Below are positions 55,493 through 63,066 of a DNA stretch of 64,000 bases, in pieces. The first letter of the stretch is position 1; each line of letters opens with the position of its first letter. A model generated the notes under the pieces. It worked only from the letters and a program-made list of their open reading frames with translations. It was not told the DNA's origin and ran no database searches. Position numbers and translations under genes: made by a program. Origin of the DNA: Stutzerimonas stutzeri (GTDB lineage: Bacteria; Pseudomonadota; Gammaproteobacteria; Pseudomonadales; Pseudomonadaceae); contig DGLA01000010.1 in assembly GCA_002387205.1 (NCBI GenBank), forward strand, positions 434,438 to 498,437, in the 5' to 3' direction.

Positions 55493-56845
55493 CTAACTGA
55501 CCGAAACGCCGTTACCTTGTGGCGTAGCCGAGCTGGGCCGCCTGTCGACGCAGTCGGCACGTACCAGCTGCGGCTCGAATGCATCATCCCGGTCGGGCCG
55601 GCTGACCGGCTCTACCAGCCGGCATAGAGGCCCATTCAGCAACCACTGCCGAACCCGCCTGACGAAATGCTCCTGAAACAGCACGCAGAAGACAACGGTA
55701 AATATGAGCAGCAACGGGTAGTAGCCAAGGAATAGCGGCTGCGCCTTGGCCTGCGCTACGCAGGCGGACGCATCGGTCAGGCATAACCCGTAATCGATGT
55801 TGAGCAGCATCTCCAGACGGCGAAACACAATGAAGATCGGCGTATGCAGCGCAAACATCGATAACGAGGCCCCACCCAGCCGGCGCCCCCAGCGCTGAAG
55901 GTTCACGCTGCCCGTCCCGGGAATCATGGCGCACAGCCCAACCACCGAGAGCACCATGGGCAGCATCAGGCCGTTATGCAACAGCACGTACCAGTGGTTT
56001 CCACCGTGCCAGTTGAGCTCTGCAGCGATACTCACGCCAATCCCCAGAACGATGACAGCCGCCAGCTTGGCTGGCCCGTGCAGCCCGGCACCCGCCAACT
56101 CACGATCGCGAAACAACAGGTAGGCCAGGATGCCGGCGAGAAAGACCGGCAAACGGAACAGAGGAAAGTGATGCAGCAGGCCAATCCATGTCGAGCCGTA
56201 ATCACCGTTGAGGATCACGAGCAGGGGCGGAACCAGACAGGCCAGCCAGACGGCTAACAGCAGGCGCACCTTATGCCGCGCCCTTGCCAGTCTCGGCGCG
56301 AACCAGGGAAACACCAGATAGAAAAAGAACAGTGCAGATATCGACCAGAGCGGGCCGTTATAGGCGAGAAACACCGGGTTCCAGGCATGCAGGAGGGTGA
56401 TTTGCAAAAGCCCGTTGAGCACGAGCTGGAAATCGCTCAGTCGGTATTCAAGCAACTCCGGCGCGGTGCGCTTGAGCAGGTCGTCCGCGCGATAGACCAA
56501 CCGCAGGTCGGTGTTGCTGTCTACCAAGCCGGTCAGCAGCGCCAGCGCAATGCAGCTGGCCAGCCCGAACAGATGAATGGGGTACAGGTTGGCGAAGCGT
56601 TTCGCCATGATGCTGCTCGGCCGTTCCCGTAGCCTGGTCCCGTCCAGGTAGACGTGTGCGAGCAGAAAGCCGGATAGCGCGAAGAAGCAACTCGTCGCGA
56701 AGAAGCCAAGTTCATTGACCTCCACCAACCCGCCAAGCTTCGTGTAGCTCTCATAGAACGGTAGCGTGTGATACATCACCAGATACACGCCGAGAAAGAA
56801 TCGCAACCACTCCAGACCAATGAACTTCTCTTTGCCCGACTGCAT
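55493..56845 (-). CDS. Acyltransferase family 3 membrane protein
   Basis: This 450-residue inner-membrane protein has about 10 helices. It shows the family 3 (OatA/WecH-like) opening FIGLEWLRFFLGVYLVMYH with the conserved Arg and His, and ALSGFLLAHVY. Such proteins O-acetylate surface sugars or lipids. I chose the ATG at 56845 (GAGGG, 5 bases upstream) over two upstream ATGs without ribosome sites. A 55-residue polar C-terminal tail is unusual and probably cytoplasmic. No polysaccharide genes lie nearby except the MBOAT cassette 4 kb away. Confidence 0.85.
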   Translation of the reverse strand: MQSGKEKFIGLEWLRFFLGVYLVMYHTLPFYESYTKLGGLVEVNELGFFATSCFFALSGFLLAHVYLDGTRLRERPSSIMAKRFANLYPIHLFGLASCIALALLTGLVDSNTDLRLVYRADDLLKRTAPELLEYRLSDFQLVLNGLLQITLLHAWNPVFLAYNGPLWSISALFFFYLVFPWFAPRLARARHKVRLLLAVWLACLVPPLLVILNGDYGSTWIGLLHHFPLFRLPVFLAGILAYLLFRDRELAGAGLHGPAKLAAVIVLGIGVSIAAELNWHGGNHWYVLLHNGLMLPMVLSVVGLCAMIPGTGSVNLQRWGRRLGGASLSMFALHTPIFIVFRRLEMLLNIDYGLCLTDASACVAQAKAQPLFLGYYPLLLIFTVVFCVLFQEHFVRRVRQWLLNGPLCRLVEPVSRPDRDDAFEPQLVRADCVDRRPSSATPQGNGVSVS

Positions 56846-57012
56846 GCAGACCCTCATATCCCCTATATGGCCAGTTAACATCGGACAGGCTGGATGCGCG
56901 GTGCGTTCACCTCTATTTCACTTGTCTGAAGGCGCCGGATAACCGCGAGCACTGGGCAGTGCCACGCGATGCGTCATGAAGAGCCCAGCGCCGAGGCCGG
57001 GCTCAGTGCCGG

Positions 57013-57222
57013 TCAGGGCAACGGATTGCCAAGCCCTGGCTCGTTGGGGTCGGCAGCCGGCTTACTGCCCGGGCGGCCCGATGGTGTTGCGCCATTGCCA
57101 GAGCCCGGCTGAACATCCGGGTTGTCGGTTATGAAATCAGGCTCAGGGGAATGGCTCGGGTTCTGCTCCTGGCCCGGCACGGGCTGCTGGTCGTGGGGTC
57201 TGTCGAGCGGATCGATACTCAT
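57013..57222 (-). CDS. Hypothetical Pro/Gly/Asn-rich 69-residue protein
   Basis: This acidic, disordered small protein is rich in Pro, Asp, Asn and Gly and has no hydrophobic core, cysteine or domain. The start is strongly supported by CCGGAGGTGATTC before the ATG at 57222. I do not recognise it. A weak GAGCCC/GGGCTC hairpin after its stop may terminate it. It could be a stress-induced hydrophilin-like peptide, but this is only a guess. Confidence 0.6.
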   Translation of the reverse strand: MSIDPLDRPHDQQPVPGQEQNPSHSPEPDFITDNPDVQPGSGNGATPSGRPGSKPAADPNEPGLGNPLP

Positions 57223-57545
57223 GAATCACCTCCGGTTAAGCCGTGGATGGCTCAGGCTTTCGAGGCTGTTCCGGCCGATTCGTGCTGGCCGCATGTCGCC
57301 TGTGCTCCGACAGGCGTCCCGCCCCCCCCCCCTTTGGTGGCAACGTCGACTCAAGCGCAACGCAGGTCAACCGGGGTCGTCCGGCTACGCCGCGCCCGCC
57401 ATGAGCGCTGGGTTTGGCGAGCGGCATCATTCCCTGCGGCCTACTTGTCCAAACCGCTCAACCGCTTGGTGGCTTTTGCCATTGTTGTGCGGATCACGCA
57501 GCGCCACTATCCGGGGAACCAATAACAAGAAACCAGGAGCCCGCC
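57223..57545 (+). other. Intergenic region with C11 tract
   Basis: This 323-base spacer between divergent genes has no convincing gene. It contains an uninterrupted C11 run (57322-57332), a slippage-prone tract, 214 bases before the acyl-CoA synthetase start. Confidence 0.5.
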
Positions 57546-59180
57546 ATGCGCGACCACGCCACTGCGACCCGTGAGTTCGATTACAACCAGACGGTGTCGG
57601 CGATCCTCACCGGCGACCTCACGGCCATGAACGCCTGCGTCGAATGCTGCGACCGTCATGCAGACTCGGACAAGGTTGCACTTGCCTGGGAAGGACGCGA
57701 CGGCCAGCGGGGCAGTTGGACCTTTGCGCAACTCAAGGAGGCCGCAGCGCGCTTTGCCAATCTTCTGCACAGTCATGGAATCAAGCCGGGCGACACCGTC
57801 GCGGGTTTGCTGCCACGCACGCCCGAACTGCTGATCACCATCCTCGGCGTTTGGCGCCTGGGAGCCATCTACCAGCCGCTATTCACCGCCTTCGGTCCGA
57901 AAGCGGTCGAGCACCGGATTCGGGAATCCGATGCAAAGATGGTGGTGACCGACCAAGCCAATGCCGAAAAACTGGACGCCATCGAAGCAGCCCCGCACCG
58001 CCTGGTGGTGCAAGACAACGCCGATGGTTTCTGGAGCCAGGTAAATCGGCAGCCGTCAGCCTTCGAGCCAGTACTGCTCAGCGGCGATGCGCCCTTTCTT
58101 GCCATGTTCACATCCGGCACCACCGGCCCGGCCAAACAGCTGCATGTGCCGCTGAAGGCCATCGTTGCCTTCGTCACCTATATGCGCGACGCCGTGGACC
58201 TTCGGCCCGAAGATAATTTCTGGAACATTGCCGATCCGGGCTGGGCGTATGGCTTGTACTACGCCGTCACCGGACCGCTTGCCATGGGCCATCGCACCCT
58301 GTTCTACGAGGGCGGGTTTACCGTAGAGAGCACCTGCCGCGTCATCAACGATTACGGCATCAGCAACATGGCCGGGGCGCCCACCGCGTTCTGCCTGCTG
58401 CTGGCCTCGCGGGATGAAGTGCAAGCCAGGATCAAGGGCCGCCTGCGTGCCGTAAGCAGTGCTGGCGAGCCGCTTACCCCCGAAGTGATCCGCTGGTTCA
58501 GCAGCGGCCTGGGCTGCACCATCCACGATCATTACGGCCAGACTGAACTCGGCATGGTGCTGTGCAACCATCACGCATTGCACCACAGCGTGCGCGTCGG
58601 CACGGCGGGCTACGCCATGCCTGGACATCGCGTGGTTGTGCTGGACGAACAGCAGCGGGAGCTGGAGCCCGGCAAGCCGGGCATGCTTGCGCTGGACCGT
58701 CAGCGTTCGCCGTTGATGTGGTTTGCAGGCTACGCCGGCACCAGAACCAAAGCATTCGTCGGCGACTACTACCTCAGCGGAGACACCGTCGAGTTGAATG
58801 AGGACGGAAGCATCAGCTTCGTCGGCCGCTCCGACGACGTGATCACCACCTCGGGCTATCGCGTCGGTCCGTTCGATGTAGAAAGCGCATTGGTTGAACA
58901 TCCATCCGTGATCGAAGCGGCGGTAATCGGCAAGCCGGATCCCGAGCGCACCGAGTTGGTAAAGGCATTCGTAGTGCTGCATGCCGGTCGACCGGGCGAC
59001 ACGGCGCTGGCGGAACAACTGCAGCAGCATGTACGCCAGCGCCTGTCCGCTCACGCCTATCCGCGGGAGATCGAGTTTGTTGCCGAGCTCCCCAAGACGC
59101 CGAGCGGCAAGATCCAGCGATTCTTGCTACGGGATCGGGAGAGGGCTGCGCAGCAGCCATCGGTGGACCTGTCCCATTGA
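57546..59180 (+). CDS. AMP-binding acyl-CoA synthetase
   Basis: This 544-residue adenylate-forming enzyme is similar to medium-chain or acetyl-type acyl-CoA synthetases. It has the P-loop TSGTTGPAKQL (near 194), the YGQTELG motif (near 330), SGDTVELNEDG and the C-terminal catalytic lysine in PKTPSGKIQRFLLR. It activates a carboxylic acid to its CoA thioester; the chain length cannot be told. The ATG at 57546 has AGGAGC upstream. In other pseudomonads I recall close relatives annotated only as probable acetyl/propionyl-CoA synthetase. Confidence 0.9.
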   Translation: MRDHATATREFDYNQTVSAILTGDLTAMNACVECCDRHADSDKVALAWEGRDGQRGSWTFAQLKEAAARFANLLHSHGIKPGDTVAGLLPRTPELLITILGVWRLGAIYQPLFTAFGPKAVEHRIRESDAKMVVTDQANAEKLDAIEAAPHRLVVQDNADGFWSQVNRQPSAFEPVLLSGDAPFLAMFTSGTTGPAKQLHVPLKAIVAFVTYMRDAVDLRPEDNFWNIADPGWAYGLYYAVTGPLAMGHRTLFYEGGFTVESTCRVINDYGISNMAGAPTAFCLLLASRDEVQARIKGRLRAVSSAGEPLTPEVIRWFSSGLGCTIHDHYGQTELGMVLCNHHALHHSVRVGTAGYAMPGHRVVVLDEQQRELEPGKPGMLALDRQRSPLMWFAGYAGTRTKAFVGDYYLSGDTVELNEDGSISFVGRSDDVITTSGYRVGPFDVESALVEHPSVIEAAVIGKPDPERTELVKAFVVLHAGRPGDTALAEQLQQHVRQRLSAHAYPREIEFVAELPKTPSGKIQRFLLRDRERAAQQPSVDLSH

Positions 59181-59300
59181 ATACAGGCCGGATGCAGATT
59201 GGGACGTTTTCCGTGGCCTAGGTGCACAGCCCCGATGACCTTCAGCGGCTTACCACTGCACGGCTGTGTTGCAGACAGAAGCAGTGCGCAAGGAAACGGG

Positions 59301-60089
59301 ATGAACATTTCGATCAGAGACCGCTACCTTGATACCGAGCACGGCAGAGTTTTCGCTCGCCGCTGGCATACGCCCAGCCCCGGCAGGACGCCCCTCGTGC
59401 TCCTGCACGACTCGCTCGGATGCGTCGAATTGTGGCGCGACTTTCCCGAGCAGCTTGCTCGGGCTACGGCACGTGACGTCATTGCCTACGACCGCCTCGG
59501 TTTCGGCCGCTCCGCGCCCCACCCCGGCGGTTGGTCCAACCGCTATATACGCGACGAAGCCGAGCGGTTGTTTCCCCCGGTGTGGCGGGCGTTGGACATC
59601 GGACACTTCATCGCCGTCGGCCACAGTGCCGGTGGAATCATGGCCGCCAGCCTGGCATCCCATCGTCCCCTTCACTGCCGCGCCCTGATTACCCTATCCG
59701 CCCTCGCCTTCGTCGAAGGCCGGACGATTCAGGGCATCCGTCAGGCTCAAGCCATGTTTGCCGATCCCCTGCAGGTACAGCGGCTACGCAAATACCATGG
59801 CGACAAGGCCGAATGGATACTTGCGGCCTGGATCGACACCTGGCTTTCCAGCAGCTACCGGGACTGGAAAATCGACGACAGCGCACCGGGTTTCAGCTGC
59901 CCGTTACTGGCGATCCACGGACTGGAGGATGAATACGGGTCGGCGGCGCACCCGCAGCGTATCCTCGCGCTCGCCAGCGGCACGGCAGAAAGCCTGTTGC
60001 TCAAGGGCTGCCAGCATGTCCCGCATCGAGAGCAACCAGCTGTAGTGATCAGGGCGATCAGTGGCTTTCTTCAGGGATTCATGGACTAG
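59301..60089 (+). CDS. Alpha/beta hydrolase
   Basis: This 262-residue hydrolase has the HDSLG oxyanion loop (near 38), nucleophile GHSAGG (Ser near 111) and a late Asp (EDEYG) and His (QHVPHRE). The substrate is unknown. It has AAGGAAAC before ATG 59301 and follows the acyl-CoA synthetase by 120 bases, so it may be a thioesterase or esterase of the same unit. Its end overlaps the convergent phosphatase gene by 11 bases. Confidence 0.86.
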   Translation: MNISIRDRYLDTEHGRVFARRWHTPSPGRTPLVLLHDSLGCVELWRDFPEQLARATARDVIAYDRLGFGRSAPHPGGWSNRYIRDEAERLFPPVWRALDIGHFIAVGHSAGGIMAASLASHRPLHCRALITLSALAFVEGRTIQGIRQAQAMFADPLQVQRLRKYHGDKAEWILAAWIDTWLSSSYRDWKIDDSAPGFSCPLLAIHGLEDEYGSAAHPQRILALASGTAESLLLKGCQHVPHREQPAVVIRAISGFLQGFMD

Positions 60090-60651
60090 GCGGAGCGATC
60101 CGGGCAAGTATCTCTACCGGCTCGGTTAGGGGTAAGGAGAGGATCAGGCCTTCGCCGGAGCGGGGAAATATGCCTGTCAGCGCTGTGATATTGACCTGAT
60201 GACTGACCATGATTACCGGCGTGGTGGCCGGCAATGATTCGAGGTAGTGACGCAGCTCAGCCGTCTGCTGTTTGCCACGATCCGATTCGGCAAAGAACGA
60301 GTCCAACGCTGGAAACGGCTCGACCGAACCGACATTCATCTGCCTTGCGGTTTCAAGTGACCGACACCAGCGGCTGCTGAGCAACCTGGGCCGGTCGATG
60401 CCGTGCTTCCGAAGGAGCGCACCCCAACGCCGGGCTTCTTCCCGCCCCTTGTCGTTCAGATTACGTTGGGTCTTGCAGTCCCCCAGGGTGAACGATGGGG
60501 GATCCCCAACCCCAGGGGCGGTTGCGTGCCTTAACAGCAACACCGCCCTTCCCTGTTCGAGAGCCGCCCAGGCCGCCTCCGTCCGATCATCGTCTGCAGA
60601 CGACACGCAGCAGCAGATCGCTGCGACCAGCCCCAGGGCCAGCGACCTCAT
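60079..60651 (-). CDS. Secreted histidine phosphatase family protein
   Basis: This 190-residue protein has a short signal peptide (cleavage near residue 19, SSA-DDD) and the branch 1/2 histidine phosphatase signature LLRHATAPG (His near 42), where the usual RHG reads RHA. An Arg in SSRWCRSLETA and His in VSHQVNITAL complete the site. It is probably periplasmic and resembles the SixA/Ais-like group. The substrate is unknown. It is the last of three closely spaced minus-strand genes. Confidence 0.85.
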   Translation of the reverse strand: MRSLALGLVAAICCCVSSADDDRTEAAWAALEQGRAVLLLRHATAPGVGDPPSFTLGDCKTQRNLNDKGREEARRWGALLRKHGIDRPRLLSSRWCRSLETARQMNVGSVEPFPALDSFFAESDRGKQQTAELRHYLESLPATTPVIMVSHQVNITALTGIFPRSGEGLILSLPLTEPVEILARIAPPSP

Positions 60652-60846
60652 CTACAAGCGGGCCTTGGCTCTGGACCCGGACGCGACGAACCACATGACC
60701 AGCCCAACCACTGGGAGCAGGACGATCACCAGGCTCCAGATGATCTTGCGACCTGGCTCGATTCGCGTCCGCCACACCTGCACGATAGCCAGAACATCCA
60801 GCACCAGCACCACTACCGCGAGGATGCCGCTCAGCGTCTCGATCAC
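60652..60846 (-). CDS. PLDc_N-domain small membrane protein
   Basis: This 64-residue protein has two helices (about 5-23 and 36-56) joined by a short basic loop (RTRIEPGRKIIW). It matches the isolated N-terminal membrane segment of cardiolipin synthases (PLDc_N), with no phosphodiesterase domain. It directly precedes the phosphatase gene and follows a related gene by 3 bases. The function is unknown. Confidence 0.78.
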   Translation of the reverse strand: MIETLSGILAVVVLVLDVLAIVQVWRTRIEPGRKIIWSLVIVLLPVVGLVMWFVASGSRAKARL

Positions 60847-60849
60847 CGC

Positions 60850-61062
60850 TTAACGCCTGATTTCGCCACGCGCATCGGGACGATTGCCGCGCGGCCCCAT
60901 GATGCCCCAGATGATGAGGCCGAGAACCGGCAGGATGACGATCAGCAACACCCAGAGCACTTTCTTTCCGGTGGTACTGTCGCTGCGCAGGACACTCACC
61001 ACGGCCCAGATATCCAACGCCAGGATCAGCAGGCCAAAAATACCGCCAAATGCATCGGTCAT
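60850..61062 (-). CDS. PLDc_N-domain small membrane protein (tandem copy)
   Basis: This 70-residue protein has two helices (about 8-26 and 34-54) and the loop RSDSTTGKKVLWVLLIVILP, clearly related to the next gene. The ATG at 61062 is preceded by TTGGAG; the 107-residue upstream extension has no support and would include a low-complexity region. The tail is hydrophilic (GPRGNRPDARGEIRR). The pair arose by tandem duplication. Confidence 0.78.
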   Translation of the reverse strand: MTDAFGGIFGLLILALDIWAVVSVLRSDSTTGKKVLWVLLIVILPVLGLIIWGIMGPRGNRPDARGEIRR

Positions 61063-61298
61063 GACAGGCTCCAATTTCAATAGGTTCGTAGATTGAGATG
61101 CCAGGCGGGGTTCAGGGTTCAGTGTCAAGTACTGCTCAAGACGCGCTCGGATCGATGGCGCTAAGCTGGTTGGGAAAACGGTTCCAGGCAAGGTCGCTAC
61201 CGGAGCGTGCCGACAAGTCACAACGCTAGCCTGACGCGCGGGCATCCGGCTCCGTGAGCAAGGGACTGTATGGGCGGCAGGCCGTTCGAAAGACCTGC

Positions 61299-61844
61299 TC
61301 AGTCCTCGAGGCGCGGAAAGCGGCCGGCTATGTCTGCCCCGGTAGTATTGGCCCCCTGAGCTTGCGGATTGCTGAACAGACAAATGGCGACAAGGTGCGG
61401 TTGCTCGCCCGGATCAAACCACTTGCGCGTATTGGCGGGCACAGAAATCAGGTCATTCTTCTCGCATTGCACAGCGTATACCCTGTCACCGATGTGCAGG
61501 CTGTACAGCCCCCGCCCGGCCACGAAGTAACGCACCTCGTCCCCGTCATGCCAATGCTCTTCAGGAGTTGGCGTTCGCGGTTCTGCCTTCTGCGCTTGGT
61601 CGCTGCTCCAGCTGATGACTTCGACCGAGGAATAACCGCGCGCTTGCATCAGATGGTCGATCTGTGGGCGATAGGCAGCGATCACCTCTTCCGTACTTGT
61701 GCCTGCGGCGATGGACGGGCCGGCTTCCAGACGTTCTAGCTGCACCCCGACTTCAGCCAGTGTGGCGGCTATGTCTTCGACATGAGTGAGCACCTTGAAA
61801 GGCTGCCCGGGTACGGTGTCCTGGTAGACGCTGAGAATAGTCAT
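61299..61844 (-). CDS. mtnD: Acireductone dioxygenase
   Basis: This 181-residue cupin converts acireductone to the keto-acid precursor of methionine in the methionine salvage pathway. Metal ligands are visible in EHWHDGDEVRYF (two His and Glu near 97-103) and the later PHLVAICLF His. It overlaps the MFS gene upstream by four bases (ATGA). In P. aeruginosa this spot also holds mtnB and mtnC; neither is present here. Confidence 0.93.
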   Translation of the reverse strand: MTILSVYQDTVPGQPFKVLTHVEDIAATLAEVGVQLERLEAGPSIAAGTSTEEVIAAYRPQIDHLMQARGYSSVEVISWSSDQAQKAEPRTPTPEEHWHDGDEVRYFVAGRGLYSLHIGDRVYAVQCEKNDLISVPANTRKWFDPGEQPHLVAICLFSNPQAQGANTTGADIAGRFPRLED

Positions 61845-62989
61845 ACTGACGGTCTCTCCTGGGTAGGAACGGCAATGATAGCGGTAGCGGCAAGCGCCGC
61901 CAGGCTGGCAATGGCAAAGGTCCAGACAGGCCCGATGGTTTCCCAGCTATAGCCCGAATACAGGGCGCCCAAGGCTCCGCCGACGCCTGCGAGCGTTGCG
62001 TACAGGGCCTGCCCCTGTCCTTGCTGGCGATGGCCGAAACTGCGCTGGACGAAGTGAATCGCTGCGGCATGGAAACTGCCGAAGGTTGCCGCATGCATCA
62101 GCTGAGCGAGCAGCAGAATCCAGAGGTGATCGGCCAGCGTACCCAGCAGCAACCAGCGAACTGCCGCCAGGATGAAACTTGCGGCCAGAACCTGACGCAA
62201 GGAAAAGCGTGCAAGCAACCTGGCCATGACCAGGAAGATGAAGATTTCGGCAATCACGCCCAGCGCCCAGAGCAGACCAATGGTTCCTCGTGCGTAACCC
62301 AGCGTTTCCAGATGAATGCTGAAGAAGGTGTAATAGGGTCCATGGCTGACCTGCATCAGCCCGACGCAGACGAAGAATGCCAACACACCAGGGCGTCGCA
62401 GCTGGCGCAGAAAACCACCCTCTCCTGCTATCTCGTCCCGATGCTCGGGTATGGCATTGGGCACCCAGGCGCTGCTGACGACGATGCCCGCCATGATGGC
62501 TACCAAGGCGATGGGATAGACGTCCAGACCGAAACGATCGAACAGTACCCCCAGCAAGACGACCGCAGCGATGAAACCAACGCTGCCCCACAGGCGGACC
62601 TGACTGTAACGCGACGCCCGCTCGCGCAGGTGAGCGAGGGTAATCACCTCGAACTGGGGCAGTACGGCGTGCCAGAAGAACGCATGCAGCGCCATCACCA
62701 TTGCGAGCCAGGCATAGCTCTTGCTGACGAAGATCAGCGAGAAGGCAAGCAAGGTGCAGACGGCGCCAATACGCACGATAGCCAACCGCTGGCCGGTGGC
62801 ATCCCCCAACCATCCCCACAGATTCGGCGCAAGGCAGCGCATCAGCATGGGGATCGCCACCAGCTCGCCAATCCGCTCGGCCGGAAAACCGAGGTGGTCG
62901 AAATATAGCCCGAGATAGGGCGCAACGGCGCCCAGCACGGCGAAGTAGAAAATGTAGAAGCCGGACAGACGCCAGTACGGGATAGCCAT
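61841..62989 (-). CDS. MFS transporter, HcaT/PPP-type
   Basis: This 382-residue permease has 12 predicted helices. The start MAIPYWRLSGFYIFYFAVLGAVAPYL is typical of the phenylpropionate-permease-like MFS group, which in Pseudomonas lies beside aroC. The ATG at 62989 is chosen on family length. It is coupled to mtnD by ATGA overlap, so a methionine-salvage metabolite such as methylthioribose may be its substrate (inference). Confidence 0.86.
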   Translation of the reverse strand: MAIPYWRLSGFYIFYFAVLGAVAPYLGLYFDHLGFPAERIGELVAIPMLMRCLAPNLWGWLGDATGQRLAIVRIGAVCTLLAFSLIFVSKSYAWLAMVMALHAFFWHAVLPQFEVITLAHLRERASRYSQVRLWGSVGFIAAVVLLGVLFDRFGLDVYPIALVAIMAGIVVSSAWVPNAIPEHRDEIAGEGGFLRQLRRPGVLAFFVCVGLMQVSHGPYYTFFSIHLETLGYARGTIGLLWALGVIAEIFIFLVMARLLARFSLRQVLAASFILAAVRWLLLGTLADHLWILLLAQLMHAATFGSFHAAAIHFVQRSFGHRQQGQGQALYATLAGVGGALGALYSGYSWETIGPVWTFAIASLAALAATAIIAVPTQERPSV

Positions 62990-63066
62990 AAGCTGGAAGC
63001 TATGAGCTGGAAGCAAACCGTAGCGTAAGAATGAGCTCTTTCAGCTTCAGGCTTCCAGCTTCAAGC
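62990..63066. repeat. AGCTGGAAGC direct and inverted repeats
   Basis: AGCTGGAAGC occurs twice (62991-63000 and 63005-63014 approximately), and its inverse GCTTCCAGC lies near 63053-63061, preceded by GCTTCAG and followed by TTCAAGCTC. Similar GCTTCCAGC-rich repeats are scattered in pseudomonad genomes. It could fold as a terminator for aroC. Confidence 0.6.

Noticed and set aside
61063..61383. 107-residue extension of the upstream PLDc_N protein
   Set aside because: No ribosome site, Arg/Ser-rich and unlike the family, whereas the ATG at 61062 has GGAG and correct family length.
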